Positions 25,444-34,319 of a stretch of 64,000 nucleotides of DNA are shown here, piece after piece (the stretch's first letter is position 1; each line of letters starts with the position of its first letter). Source of the DNA: an uncultured Aquimarina sp. (GTDB taxonomy: Bacteria; Bacteroidota; Bacteroidia; Flavobacteriales; Flavobacteriaceae); NCBI RefSeq assembly GCF_947500065.1, contig NZ_CANMQT010000005.1:372001-436000 (forward strand), in the 5' to 3' direction. The notes under the pieces are model-generated. The model saw only the letters and a program-made list of their open reading frames with translations, made no database searches and was not told the DNA's origin. Both the position numbers and the translations under genes were made by a program.

Positions 25444-25467
25444 CCAACAATAATCCGTTTACTAAAA

Positions 25468-27093
25468 TTGAAAATCAACCAATTAACTTCTATAATTCAC
25501 TATTTAGCAGCAGTTTACCTATGTACCCTATGCTTTTCTTGTGGAAATTCTTCTAAAGAAGATAAAGATCATCTGGTATTCAGATACAATGAGTACTCTA
25601 ATGTGCTTACGCTAGATCCTGCATTTGCCAGAAACCCATCTATCATTTGGCCAACAAATCAATTATTCAATGGTTTAGTACAACTAGACGATTCATTGCA
25701 CGTGCAACCTGATATTGCCAAAGACTGGATTATTTCTGAAGATAATTTATCCTATACCTTTACCTTAAGAAACGATGTGAAATTTCATAAACATCCGGAA
25801 TTCAAAACGAAGGATAGCACCAGAAATGTAATTGCACAAGATTTTGAGTACAGTTTTGATAGACTCATCGATCCTAAAGTAGCATCTCCCGGAAATTGGG
25901 TGTTAAAAAACGTTTCTACCTATAAAGCGATTAACGATACTACATTTCAGATACAGCTAAAAAAACCTTTTCCAGCATTTCTAGGATTAATGAGTATGCG
26001 CTACTGTTCTGTGATTCCTAGAGAAATTGTAGCATTTTATGGCACTGAATTTAGAGCAAATCCAGTGGGAACTGGACCTTTTAAATTCAAGCTTTGGGAA
26101 GAAAATGTGAAATTAATATTACGCCGAAACGAATTATATTTCGAAAAAGACAACAACGGAAAGCAGTTACCTTACCTCGAAGCTGTAGCTGTCACCTTTT
26201 TACCAGACAAACAAACTGAATTTCTGCAATTTGCTAAAGGTAACATCGATTTTTTAAACAGTCTTGATGCATCATATAAAGATGAATTACTAACACCTAG
26301 CGGGAAACTTAGAGAAAAGTATAAAGATCAGGTGAACCTATCCAAAGGACCCTATCTTAATTCTGAATATCTCGGTTTTTATCTCGACGGTGATAAGGAT
26401 GAAGTAAAATCTAAACTCTTACGTAAAGCCATTAATTATGGTTTTGATAGAGAAAAAATGATTACCTATCTAAAAAATGGCGTTGGAACACCAGCTACGA
26501 GTGGTTTTATCCCAAAAGGATTACCTGGATTCAATAGCCAAAAGGGATTTGAATACAATCCAGAAAAATCTCGTAAACTCATCAAAGAATATATCAAACT
26601 TACAGGAAATCAAAATCCAACCATTAGCATTGCCACCGATAGCAATTACCAAAGTATTTGTGAATTTATCCAACGCGAACTAGAAAAGATAGGATTAAAT
26701 ATCATCGTAGATGTGATGCCACCTTCTACGATCAGAAAAAAGAAATGGAGTGGAGAATTAGATGTTTTTAGAGCCAGCTGGATTGCGGACTATCCAGATG
26801 CAGAAAATTTCTTATCACCTTTTTATAGTAAGAACTTTACCCCTAACGGTCCTAATTATACGCATTTTAAGAATGAAACTTTTGATCAACTGTATGAAGA
26901 AAGTTTTTCTATCACGGATGTTTCGGTAAGAGAAGAATACTACATCAAAATGGATTCTATCATTATTGCTCATGCTCCTATCGTACCTTTATACTATGAT
27001 CAGGTAGTTCGTTTTACAAGAAAAAATGTAAAAGGATTAACCAATAACCCTCAAAACTTTTTAGTACTGAAACGAGTTTGGAAAGAGAAATGA
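25468..27093 (+). CDS. lipoprotein, ABC-transporter peptide-binding protein (SBP family 5)
   Basis: 541 residues from a TTG start; no ATG precedes the lipobox CFSC (Cys25). The fold is that of OppA/DppA: NVLTLDPAFARNPS at the start, LTPSG..LDASYK in the middle, KFKLWEENVKLILRRN (N-terminal lobe) and AIADYPDAENFLSPFYS near the hinge. SBP family 5 proteins bind oligopeptides or nickel. No permease or ATPase gene is next to it, so it works with a transporter encoded elsewhere or as a peptide sensor. The length is normal (520-550). Confidence 0.88.
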   Translation: MKINQLTSIIHYLAAVYLCTLCFSCGNSSKEDKDHLVFRYNEYSNVLTLDPAFARNPSIIWPTNQLFNGLVQLDDSLHVQPDIAKDWIISEDNLSYTFTLRNDVKFHKHPEFKTKDSTRNVIAQDFEYSFDRLIDPKVASPGNWVLKNVSTYKAINDTTFQIQLKKPFPAFLGLMSMRYCSVIPREIVAFYGTEFRANPVGTGPFKFKLWEENVKLILRRNELYFEKDNNGKQLPYLEAVAVTFLPDKQTEFLQFAKGNIDFLNSLDASYKDELLTPSGKLREKYKDQVNLSKGPYLNSEYLGFYLDGDKDEVKSKLLRKAINYGFDREKMITYLKNGVGTPATSGFIPKGLPGFNSQKGFEYNPEKSRKLIKEYIKLTGNQNPTISIATDSNYQSICEFIQRELEKIGLNIIVDVMPPSTIRKKKWSGELDVFRASWIADYPDAENFLSPFYSKNFTPNGPNYTHFKNETFDQLYEESFSITDVSVREEYYIKMDSIIIAHAPIVPLYYDQVVRFTRKNVKGLTNNPQNFLVLKRVWKEK

Positions 27094-27222
27094 TGACAAA
27101 ATATACTACACCAATTCAATAAAGTGTATTTAATCGACTATAACCAACTCTTTATCGGTGTTTTTAACTATATTCGCCATCGAATAATTTTATTTTTAAC
27201 CTAAATTTTTAACCTAAATCTT

Positions 27223-28281
27223 ATGAAAAAAGCCTATTTATGTGCATTTGCATCACTATTTCTCGTAACAATATCATGTAGTGATGATGACTCAGTTAGT
27301 GGAATCGTAGCTGTAAATCCTGATCCAGCGGAGGAAGTTGCTTTAAACCCTGATGAAGTATCCGAGAATATTATTATCAATAATGGAATTCAAGTTTCTG
27401 GTGACGCGCCTTCTCCAACAGGAACCTTAGCGTTTAGCATGAGTCAAACCACTCAATCAGGTTTTCAGAAAAATGGATTTGACATCACTTTTGACGCTCC
27501 TAGTAATTATGCCGGAGCTTACATTCAGTTAACCTCTGAAGACGGAACAATGGCTGGTGAATACTGGAACGTGGCAGTACCTACAAGAGCTAACGGCAAT
27601 AAAAGAAAAGGAGTATTCAATCAGAAAATAAGCAAAATAAACGAACAAGAAATCGAAATTGATGTAGATTTTGAAGATGCTGTTTCTCCGGGAACATTCT
27701 GTTATTTTATATGTATTTATGATACAGACGGTAACATTAGTGAACCTACAGAAGTTTGTGTAGAAGTAGAAGCTTGGGGAGGAAATCCTAACCTAGTTGG
27801 CACTTGGAACCTTACTAAAGAAGAAATCACATATGAAGGTGAAACCGATACAGATACTGTAGGGCAAGAAACTTGCGATTCTTCAACAATAGATTGTAAT
27901 AATGAAAACAACCTAACCGTAGAAGATGCTTTTTGCTACACGATAAACTTCGCTAACATCACATTTAATGCAGATGGAACACTTTCGGAAGCTTATAATG
28001 AAACAAGTAGAGATTACAACTATTCAGCAACTGTAGAAAGTTGTGAAGCTGTATATGACGATGCAGAAGAAGATAATTACACTGCAACTGGTTATTGGGC
28101 GTATGATGAAGAAGAAACATTACTAACACTAGTTATTTTTAGCGAAAGTGATGATGGAGTAACTAGGACATATGAAAATGGCGATGCTTATTCAGTTAAC
28201 CTAACCGAAGTTACAGGATCTACATTAACCTTAAATGATCCGGGAATTGAAGCTATCAAATCATTTTTTACAAAACAATAA
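27223..28281 (+). CDS. lipoprotein with lipocalin-like domain
   Basis: 352 residues with a lipoprotein signal (lipobox TISCSDDD, Cys19). The first half is Asp/Glu-rich and contains two strand-rich segments. The second half starts with NPNLVGTWNLTKEEI, the pattern of lipocalin-like domains in Bacteroidota surface lipoproteins, followed by TFNADGTLSEAYNE and WAYDEEETLLTLV. Two cysteine-rich spots (CDSSTIDC and EDAFCY) may form disulfides. The function is unknown; it is monocistronic and ends in a strong terminator. Confidence 0.7.
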   Translation: MKKAYLCAFASLFLVTISCSDDDSVSGIVAVNPDPAEEVALNPDEVSENIIINNGIQVSGDAPSPTGTLAFSMSQTTQSGFQKNGFDITFDAPSNYAGAYIQLTSEDGTMAGEYWNVAVPTRANGNKRKGVFNQKISKINEQEIEIDVDFEDAVSPGTFCYFICIYDTDGNISEPTEVCVEVEAWGGNPNLVGTWNLTKEEITYEGETDTDTVGQETCDSSTIDCNNENNLTVEDAFCYTINFANITFNADGTLSEAYNETSRDYNYSATVESCEAVYDDAEEDNYTATGYWAYDEEETLLTLVIFSESDDGVTRTYENGDAYSVNLTEVTGSTLTLNDPGIEAIKSFFTKQ

Positions 28282-28324
28282 TAACCTCTCTGTATTTCAC
28301 GAAACAGAAGTTTAAAATACAAAA

Positions 28325-28346
28325 ACGCCATCTTGTAAGATGGCGT
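28325..28346. terminator. terminator of the lipocalin-like gene
   Basis: Stem ACGCCATCTT/AAGATGGCGT with a GT loop, followed by a T-run of nine or more on the plus strand. The minus strand also has a T-rich tail, so it may serve the convergent GlmU-like gene. Confidence 0.9.
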
Positions 28347-28374
28347 TTTTTTTTTATATTATAGCATATGACAA

Positions 28375-29556
28375 CTAAGATTCATATCCCTTACGCCATT
28401 GCTTTGTTTCTTCAAATATGTGAGTGAGAATTTTTTGATCTTCTTCTGTTAATTCTATTTCTCGTCTAGACATAACCACTTTTGCTACTTCAAAAGCTTT
28501 TTTAGTTAGATAGGTAGTAAATCCACTACTTCCTCCCCAACTATAGCTAGGAACAAAATTACGTGGAAATCCACTTCCAAAAATATTAGCATTCACACCA
28601 ATCACAGTTCCCGTATTAAACATGGTATTGATCCCACATTTAGAATGATCTCCCATCATCAATCCACAGAATTGTAATCCAGTTTTGGCGAAACCTTCTG
28701 TTTCATAACTCCACAATCGCACAGCTGCATAATTATTCTTAAGATTAGAAGTATTGGTATCCGCTCCTAGGTTACACCACTCTCCTACTACCGAATTCCC
28801 AATAAATCCATCATGACCTTTATTAGAATATCCAAATATCACAGTATTATTTACCTCACCTCCTACTTTAGAATGTGGACCAACAGTAGTGCCTCCATAT
28901 ATTTTTGCGCCCATTTTAATCGTCGCATGATCACATAGTACAAAAGGTCCTCTAACAATACTGCCTTCCATAATCTCTGCATCCTTACCGATATATATAG
29001 GTCCTGCTGACGCATTTAATGTGGTGAATTCTAGCTTAGCGCCTTCTTCCAGGAATATATTTTCTGGAGCAATGATATTATTACTATCCGGAATTGGCTG
29101 GCTTTGTCGATCCTTAGTAAGCAAATCAAAATCCTCTTTGATTGCTCGTTCATTTTTAGAAAAAATATCCCAAGTATATTTTACTGTAAATACATCATAA
29201 TCATACTGAATCACTTCATAGGTATCTAAATCAACTTCCTGATCTTCTTTTGTATAAAAAGCAATCGGTTCATCTTCATAAAAGACTGCTTGATCCGGTT
29301 GCAGGTTTTTAATTAGTCTCGCTAGATTCTCTGTTGGCAAATAAGAAGCATTGATTATTACATTTTCTTCTAATTCTACCATCGGAAACTTCTCACTAAG
29401 ATAATCTTCTGTAATTGTAGAAGTTGTGTATCCTAAATATTGTTCCCATTTCTCACGAATCGTTAGGATGCCTATCCTAATATCTGCAACAGGTCTGGTA
29501 TACGTAAAAGGAAGAAGCGAATTTCTGGAAGCCCCATCAAAAAGAATATAATTCAT
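28375..29556 (-). CDS. GlmU-like sugar nucleotidyltransferase/hexapeptide protein
   Basis: 393 residues. The start NYILFDGASRNSLLPFTYTRP is the mark of the Bacteroidota GlmU family (TIGR03991-type). It has a divergent N-terminal nucleotidyltransferase-like part and a C-terminal left-handed beta helix of hexapeptide repeats (residues about 160-350, for example IYIGKDAEIMEG and VVGEWCNLGAD). It probably makes or acetylates a hexose-1-phosphate nucleotide; the N-terminal domain lacks the GlmU LAAGxGTRM loop, so activity is uncertain. It is 255 bp from rpmE2 on the same strand, with a terminator between. Confidence 0.83.
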   Translation of the reverse strand: MNYILFDGASRNSLLPFTYTRPVADIRIGILTIREKWEQYLGYTTSTITEDYLSEKFPMVELEENVIINASYLPTENLARLIKNLQPDQAVFYEDEPIAFYTKEDQEVDLDTYEVIQYDYDVFTVKYTWDIFSKNERAIKEDFDLLTKDRQSQPIPDSNNIIAPENIFLEEGAKLEFTTLNASAGPIYIGKDAEIMEGSIVRGPFVLCDHATIKMGAKIYGGTTVGPHSKVGGEVNNTVIFGYSNKGHDGFIGNSVVGEWCNLGADTNTSNLKNNYAAVRLWSYETEGFAKTGLQFCGLMMGDHSKCGINTMFNTGTVIGVNANIFGSGFPRNFVPSYSWGGSSGFTTYLTKKAFEVAKVVMSRREIELTEEDQKILTHIFEETKQWRKGYES

Positions 29557-29626
29557 AGCTATAAAAATGAAATGTTTGTATTGCCGTTTAATTCAGATTA
29601 TCAAATTATTAAAATTAAACTTTCAC

Positions 29627-29705
29627 AATGTCAGTCTGAGCTTGTCGAAGACTAATAAAGCAACTTATTTACACTTCTACAAGCTCAGTGTAACATCAGA
29701 TATCG
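29627..29705. repeat. fold-back repeat, CTTCGACAAGCTCAG type
   Basis: CTGAGCTTGTCGAAG (29635-29649) is mirrored by CTTCTACAAGCTCAG (29677-29691), with flanks that also pair (TGTCAGT against GTGTAACA). This core is a common dispersed repeat in flavobacteria. A degenerate half copy (CTTCGACAAGCTAAG) occurs at 31540-31554. Confidence 0.65.
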
Positions 29706-29784
29706 TTTTTATAAGCTACAACATTACCCAGATTATACAATAGAAAATCTGGGTTCAAAAATACGGTAACGTATAAAAACAAAA

Positions 29785-29809
29785 AAGCCTTTCTAAAAAA
29801 GAAAGGCTT
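29785..29809 (-). terminator. terminator of rpmE2
   Basis: Stem AAGCCTTTC/GAAAGGCTT followed on the minus strand by TTTTTTGTTTTTAT. It is 22 bp after the L31 stop. Confidence 0.88.
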
Positions 29810-29831
29810 CAAATAATTCTTAACTACTAAA

Positions 29832-30083
29832 TTACTTTTTGAATTTAGCATATTTGTTTTTGAACTTATCAATACGTCCTGCAGTATCGATCAGTTTAGA
29901 TTTACCTGTATAGAAAGGATGAGATGTTCTTGAAATTTCTAATTTCACTAACGGATACTCAACACCATCAACATCAAGTGTTTCTTTAGTATTCGCAGTA
30001 GATTTAGTTAAAAAAACTTCATCGTTTGACATATCCTTAAAGGCAACTAGTCTATAATTATCTGGGTGAATATCTTTTCTCAT
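29832..30083 (-). CDS. rpmE2: 50S ribosomal protein L31, type B
   Basis: 83 residues. [18 protein letters not shown] and the end of [18 protein letters not shown] define L31. Type B is identified by the [10 protein letters not shown] block and the absence of the zinc-binding cysteines of type A. In other bacteria the type B form replaces type A when zinc is scarce, but in Bacteroidota it is often the only copy, and no Zur-like palindrome is visible here. It has its own consensus promoter (30110-30139) and terminator. Confidence 0.96.
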   Translation of the reverse strand: MRKDIHPDNYRLVAFKDMSNDEVFLTKSTANTKETLDVDGVEYPLVKLEISRTSHPFYTGKSKLIDTAGRIDKFKNKYAKFKK

Positions 30084-30109
30084 TATATTATATTATCATT
30101 TTCGAGGTG

Positions 30110-30139
30110 CAAATTTAAACATTTTTTACAAAACACCAA
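30110..30139 (-). promoter_or_regulatory. promoter of rpmE2
   Basis: TTG (30139-30137), 19 bp, TAAATTTG (30117-30110) followed by C on the minus strand: full match to TTG-N19-TAnnTTTG. The leader is about 20 nt. Confidence 0.75.
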
Positions 30140-30192
30140 CCCTAAATAAAATTAATTTTGATTAAATTAATATCGTAATTTTTCTTTTGAGA

Positions 30193-30672
30193 TTAATTAT
30201 TCCTTGTTACTTCACATAAAAGTTTAGATAAAAAGACAATTAAATAATCGTCACTTTCTTGATTATCTAATTCTGCACATCCATCACTATTATCTTTTGT
30301 ACCTCCTGAAAAATTTCTATTTACTGATTCTGCATACGCAATAACAATACTTCTAAGTTCCTCCCTTGTAATATCCAAGGTCGATACATAGTAATACAAT
30401 TCCGCAAATTCAGCAGTTTGTTGGCTTAAAAATTCTTGCTCAAATTTTTGTAGTTCTTCGGCTGTAATACTTGAAGATGATTTAGTCTGTAATGTTTTAA
30501 TAAATTTAGAATAACTTGGCGAATCCACTACACTTTTTGAAAACGAATCAAAAAGTTCTTTAACAGCTTCTTCTTTTTCATCCACTGTAGGTTCATTACC
30601 ATTTTCATCTACAGAACAGGAAGTAAAAAAAACAAGCAGGAAACTTGCTAGATAAAGTAATTTTGTTTTCAT
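30193..30672 (-). CDS. small lipoprotein of unknown function
   Basis: 159 residues with a lipoprotein signal (FFTSCSVDENG, Cys19). The mature part is helical and acidic, with paired Lys/Glu segments, a Ser/Thr patch, and one late CAELDNQESDDYL segment. I do not recognise a family. It is monocistronic. A cysteine near the end (LLCEVTRNN) could pair with the one in GCAEL. Confidence 0.6.
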   Translation of the reverse strand: MKTKLLYLASFLLVFFTSCSVDENGNEPTVDEKEEAVKELFDSFSKSVVDSPSYSKFIKTLQTKSSSSITAEELQKFEQEFLSQQTAEFAELYYYVSTLDITREELRSIVIAYAESVNRNFSGGTKDNSDGCAELDNQESDDYLIVFLSKLLCEVTRNN

Positions 30673-30862
30673 ATTTTTAATATTTTGGGAGTTAAAAAGC
30701 TAAAAAAAACAGTTAAAAAGCATTTATGATTAAATAAGTTTGACTTGTAAAAAATAACAAGAACAATGGTTTAACCGTAATTTTATAACGTAAATATAGT
30801 CTTTTTTTGTTTGTTTCACATCCAAAAAGCAAAAACTAAGTAACTTGTAACTAACATTTTGC

Positions 30863-30870
30863 TATATTTG
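30863..30870 (+). promoter_or_regulatory. -7 element upstream of the first DUF4199 gene
   Basis: TATATTTG matches the consensus. It is 36 bp before ATG 30907. No TTG at the usual spacing. Confidence 0.45.
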
Positions 30871-30906
30871 GATATTATTTATTATAAATAAATCCAGAAA
30901 AACTCA

Positions 30907-31437
30907 ATGAAAAGTAAGATTATTCCTGTAAGAAAATATATTATTAAATATGGAATTGTTTTAGGAATCGCAACCGTGATTTTTAGTTTTTTCATCTATC
31001 TAACTGGACACTATACAGAGCAAAACTTATTTCATGCTGCTATTTTTTTCTTAATAACTCTTTCCTGTATAATGACGGGTTTAATAGCCTTTAAAAATAA
31101 TAATGATAAATATATTAGTTTAGGAGAAGCTTTAAAAATTGGAATAGGAATATCATTATTAGGAGGGTTAATAGCCATTTTATGGAAAATATTATTAATA
31201 AAAGTAATAGATCCAGGAATTATAATACAACTCGAAAATAATCATATCAAGCGTATAGCAGAAGCTTCATCTGATTTTACACAAGAACAGATTGATAGAA
31301 AAATGGCTCTTACTAGAAAATCTATTTCACCTATTAGAATGATAACAACTGCCTTAATTTCAGACTTGTTAGGAGGTTTTCTCATTTCATTAATAGGTGG
31401 TCTTATTATTAGAAAAAAGAGAGATCCTTTTAAATAA
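30907..31437 (+). CDS. DUF4199 membrane protein, copy 1
   Basis: 176 residues, four hydrophobic helices with the layout of DUF4199: two helices, the motif YISLGEALKIGIGISLLGGL, a loop bearing VIDPGIIIQLENNHI, and a final helix ending in RKKRDPFK. The function is unknown. It is the first of three paralogues with little residue identity to each other that lead to a glycosyltransferase. It is 302 bp before copy 2, with its own -7 element. Confidence 0.8.
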   Translation: MKSKIIPVRKYIIKYGIVLGIATVIFSFFIYLTGHYTEQNLFHAAIFFLITLSCIMTGLIAFKNNNDKYISLGEALKIGIGISLLGGLIAILWKILLIKVIDPGIIIQLENNHIKRIAEASSDFTQEQIDRKMALTRKSISPIRMITTALISDLLGGFLISLIGGLIIRKKRDPFK

Positions 31438-31539
31438 ACCACAATACCACAAAAATCTAACTATTTTGTAATTAGATGTTTTTAAGTTTTTATTAATTCC
31501 TTCAAAATAAAAATCTTTCTAAATACCTCTTCTACTTCT

Positions 31540-31554
31540 ACTTCGACAAGCTAA
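31540..31554. repeat. half copy of the CTTCGACAAGCTCAG repeat
   Basis: CTTCGACAAGCTAAG, one mismatch to the core of the fold-back at 29627-29705. It is a single arm, perhaps the scar of a lost copy. Confidence 0.45.
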
Positions 31555-31688
31555 GTAACTAAGGGAAACTTTTTTTATTCTTCCATAGAAAGAAAGATTG
31601 AGGATAGATCTTCATTCTAAATTACGTTTCAAATACAATTATATACCGCTCCTAAAAATATATTTCTAACCTAAATGTAACAATTTAC

Positions 31689-31696
31689 TACATTTG
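31689..31696 (+). promoter_or_regulatory. -7 element upstream of the second DUF4199 gene
   Basis: TACATTTG, an exact TAnnTTTG match, about 43 bp before ATG 31739. The -33 position is not TTG. Confidence 0.45.
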
Positions 31697-31738
31697 TGTA
31701 CTTATGTGTTATATCTAAATAACCAAAACTTTATAATT

Positions 31739-32266
31739 ATGGAAAAATCTGTTAAATCTAATGCTATATCCTTAGGAGTTATACTTGGTGTAATCCTATC
31801 ACTTGTAATTGTTCTTGCTTATACTGTCTATCAAGGCTTCTATACCAACTGGATGGCAGGAATCGGCATATCTGTTATGATAATAATTTTTGGTATTGTA
31901 TCAGCTATAAAGAGTAGAAAACTACTTGGTGGATTTATCTCTTTTAAAGATGCTTTTACATCTTATCTAATACCTATTGCTATCGGTACAATTATAAGTA
32001 CCATAGTGAGTATCTTAATCTATGTAGTAATCGATCCTGATGCTGCCGCTGGGATTACCGAACAAATTATAGAGTCTACTGTCGGCTTTATGGAAAAATT
32101 TGGAACTCCAGAGTCTGAGATCGAAAAAGCTGTTGCCAAAATGGAAGAAGAAAATCAATTTGGCCTTCTTACTCAAATAAAAGGTTGGTTCTGGGGAATG
32201 CTTATTTATATCATCATCGGACTATTAGCTTGTCTGGCAGTAAAAAAGAAAGAGCCTTTATATTAA
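31739..32266 (+). CDS. DUF4199 membrane protein, copy 2
   Basis: 175 residues from ATG 31739 (MEKSVKSN). Four helices; the family motif appears as ISFKDAFTSYLIPIAIGTI, followed by YVVIDPDAAAGITEQI, in the same place as the VIDPG of copy 1. The central loop is acidic (ESEIEKAVAKMEEEN). It ends in a double-lysine tail KKKEPLY. The function is unknown. A strong terminator follows at 32292, and a fold-back element lies before the next paralogue. Confidence 0.8.
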   Translation: MEKSVKSNAISLGVILGVILSLVIVLAYTVYQGFYTNWMAGIGISVMIIIFGIVSAIKSRKLLGGFISFKDAFTSYLIPIAIGTIISTIVSILIYVVIDPDAAAGITEQIIESTVGFMEKFGTPESEIEKAVAKMEEENQFGLLTQIKGWFWGMLIYIIIGLLACLAVKKKEPLY

Positions 32267-32291
32267 AACATATATAATTCAAAAATTACAA

Positions 32292-32316
32292 ATGGATTGC
32301 TGTGACGGCAATCCAT
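32292..32316 (+). terminator. terminator after DUF4199 copy 2
   Basis: Stem ATGGATTGC/GCAATCCAT with a 7-nt loop, then a T-run of seven. A separate transcript therefore probably starts for copy 3. Confidence 0.88.
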
Positions 32317-32324
32317 TTTTTTAT

Positions 32325-32492
32325 AATAGAACTCATCATAACTTTTCTTTAGGCTACAAAATTCACATTTTAAACTCTAATTTTGCTGTTTTTTATTACC
32401 GTAGCTATGGCTATGCTGAGAAAAAACATCTTCATTATAGCTCAAAAGCCGAATTTTTCGGTTCAAAACAGAAAGTCAAGATGAGTTCATAT
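32325..32492. mobile_element. fold-back (MITE-like) element A
   Basis: About 165 bp. The arms GAACTCATC (32329-32337) and GATGAGTTC (32480-32488) pair, and matches continue inward in patches (AAAATTC, TTTT, TAAT, GTTTTTT) to the centre, which reads TAGCTATGGCTA. Any open frames here are by-products of the palindrome. It has no coding content. It could be a deletion derivative of a transposon, moved by an element elsewhere. Confidence 0.6.
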
Positions 32493-32547
32493 TTTCTATT
32501 AATGGAATACTTATATTTGTCAACCAAATCATTTTATTAAATCATCA

Positions 32548-33057
32548 ATGGGGGTCTCTCAGAAAAATTTTCTTAACTACATTCTCGGCATAGCGCTTTT
32601 ATCTGGTATTGCTAGAGTTGCTTTGGATTATCTTTCCAGAATACTCGATATTGCTCCCATCCTATATTATGCTACGTTTTTGATCGCTTTGATATTGGAG
32701 ATCATCATTATTATATATGTAATCAAAAAGTACAAGAACACTAAAGGAACTTTAACTATTGTAGATGCTCTAAAAGTAGGTATCATTATCATGGGAGTCA
32801 TTGGTGTATCTTATTGTTCTATGGCCTATATATATGACATGTATATTGATCCTGATTTTCAGACCAATATGACAATACGATTTACAGAACAATTCTCTCC
32901 TGATCAATTGGAGCAGGTACAACAAAATTTAGCTAATCAAGATACTAGCAAATCTTATATTGGTGTCATTATGTATACAATTTGGTTTATATTTTTAGGA
33001 GCTGTGATTTCTTTAATTGCAGGTTCTGTTTTCAAAACTAATTCAGCATCAACATAA
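32548..33057 (+). CDS. DUF4199 membrane protein, copy 3
   Basis: 169 residues, four helices; the family block is LTIVDALKVGIIIMGVIGVS, with YDMYIDPDFQTNM in the same loop as in the other copies. The end is a short TNSAST tail. It stops 1 bp before the glycosyltransferase start, so the pair is translationally coupled, which suggests a shared role at the inner membrane (inference). Confidence 0.8.
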   Translation: MGVSQKNFLNYILGIALLSGIARVALDYLSRILDIAPILYYATFLIALILEIIIIIYVIKKYKNTKGTLTIVDALKVGIIIMGVIGVSYCSMAYIYDMYIDPDFQTNMTIRFTEQFSPDQLEQVQQNLANQDTSKSYIGVIMYTIWFIFLGAVISLIAGSVFKTNSAST

Positions 33058-33058
33058 A

Positions 33059-34006
33059 ATGGATATTTCTGTAGTCATACCATTGCTCAATGAGCAGGAA
33101 TCACTAAATGAATTATATGATTGGATCATAAAAGTGATGCAATCCAATTCCTATTCCTACGAAATTATCTTTATTGATGATGGTAGTACTGATGGATCTT
33201 GGGACGCTATATCTGTATTGTCCAAAAAAGATCAAAACGTAAAAGGAATACAGTTTCTTAGAAATTATGGTAAATCCCAAGCATTACACGCTGGTTTTGC
33301 AGAAGCATTAGGCGATGTGGTAATTACCATGGATGCAGATTTACAGGATAACCCAGAAGAAATTCCGGAGTTATATGATTTGATTATTAAAGATAATTAT
33401 GACTTGATTTCTGGATGGAAAAAGAAACGATATGATTCTGTAATCGCAAAAAACTTACCATCTAAGCTATTTAATGCTGCTGCAAGAAAAACATCAGGTC
33501 TGAAATTACACGATTTTAATTGTGGATTAAAGGCTTATAAAAATCAAGTAGTAAAGCAAGTGGATGTCCACGGAGAGATGCATCGATATATTCCGGTGCT
33601 TGCTAAAAATGCTGGTTTCAATAAAATTGGTGAAAAAGTAGTATTGCATCAGGCAAGAAAGTACGGGAAAACTAAATTTGGGATGAGCCGTTTTGTGAAT
33701 GGTTTTTTAGATCTAATTACTATTTGGTTTATGTCTCGCTTTGGTAAGAGACCTATGCACTTCTTTGGACTTATCGGTACTATTCTTTTTATTGTTGGGT
33801 TTTGCTTTTCATTATATTTAGGAATAGACAAGTTACTTATAGCAAAAAGAGGGAGATTAATTGCGCAACGACCGGAATTCTATATCGCACTGACCTCTAT
33901 GATATTAGGAACACAATTTTTCTTAGCTGGTTTTCTAGGAGAAATCATTTTAACCAGCAAAAGAGACAAAGAACGTTATAAAATATCTGAGAAAATACAT
34001 CTCTAA
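33059..34006 (+). CDS. family 2 glycosyltransferase, GtrB/DPM-like
   Basis: 315 residues from ATG 33059 (MDISVVIPLLNEQES). The GT-A fold has the nucleotide-binding IFIDDGSTDGSW, the metal-binding DADLQDNPEEI (DxD) and the acceptor-side NCGLKAY. Two membrane helices follow (about 235-258 and 273-300), then a basic tail. This is the layout of enzymes that transfer a sugar from a nucleotide donor to undecaprenyl phosphate. It is coupled to DUF4199 copy 3. The sugar is unknown. Confidence 0.9.
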   Translation: MDISVVIPLLNEQESLNELYDWIIKVMQSNSYSYEIIFIDDGSTDGSWDAISVLSKKDQNVKGIQFLRNYGKSQALHAGFAEALGDVVITMDADLQDNPEEIPELYDLIIKDNYDLISGWKKKRYDSVIAKNLPSKLFNAAARKTSGLKLHDFNCGLKAYKNQVVKQVDVHGEMHRYIPVLAKNAGFNKIGEKVVLHQARKYGKTKFGMSRFVNGFLDLITIWFMSRFGKRPMHFFGLIGTILFIVGFCFSLYLGIDKLLIAKRGRLIAQRPEFYIALTSMILGTQFFLAGFLGEIILTSKRDKERYKISEKIHL

Positions 34007-34123
34007 ATAATGGACTGCGTCTACCGGAGTTCTAAGAATTGATAAAACTTTTACCATTACATCAATATATAACTTAAATTTAACGGCTTACATCCGTTTT
34101 AAAAGAGCTACCAAATCAAAATG

Positions 34124-34287
34124 ATATCAGTTCTTATATGAAATTACTGAAATACGAAATTGAACTATTTTGAATTCAGGTAAGGCATAAAATTTATTGA
34201 TAGCCATAGCTATCGATCAATTTTGTAACGAAACATTAATTCAAAAGAGACAATTTTATACGGTCATTTCATATAAGAAATGGTATT
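34124..34287. mobile_element. fold-back (MITE-like) element B
   Basis: About 160 bp. TTCTTATATGAAAT (34131-34144) is the exact reverse complement of ATTTCATATAAGAA (34266-34279). The arms go on pairing through AAATTG, TTTTGAATT and AAAATTT to the centre GATAGCCATAGCTATC (34199-34214). The central ATAGCCATAGCTA is also found, inverted, at the centre of element A, so the two may be one family. It lies upstream of the phosphohexose mutase gene. Confidence 0.65.
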
Positions 34288-34319
34288 AAGTAGTATTTTT
34301 GCTATCAAAACCAAACAGA

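Noticed and set aside
32292..32540. 82-codon open frame
   Set aside because: It lies inside the terminator and fold-back element A and has no protein-like pattern.
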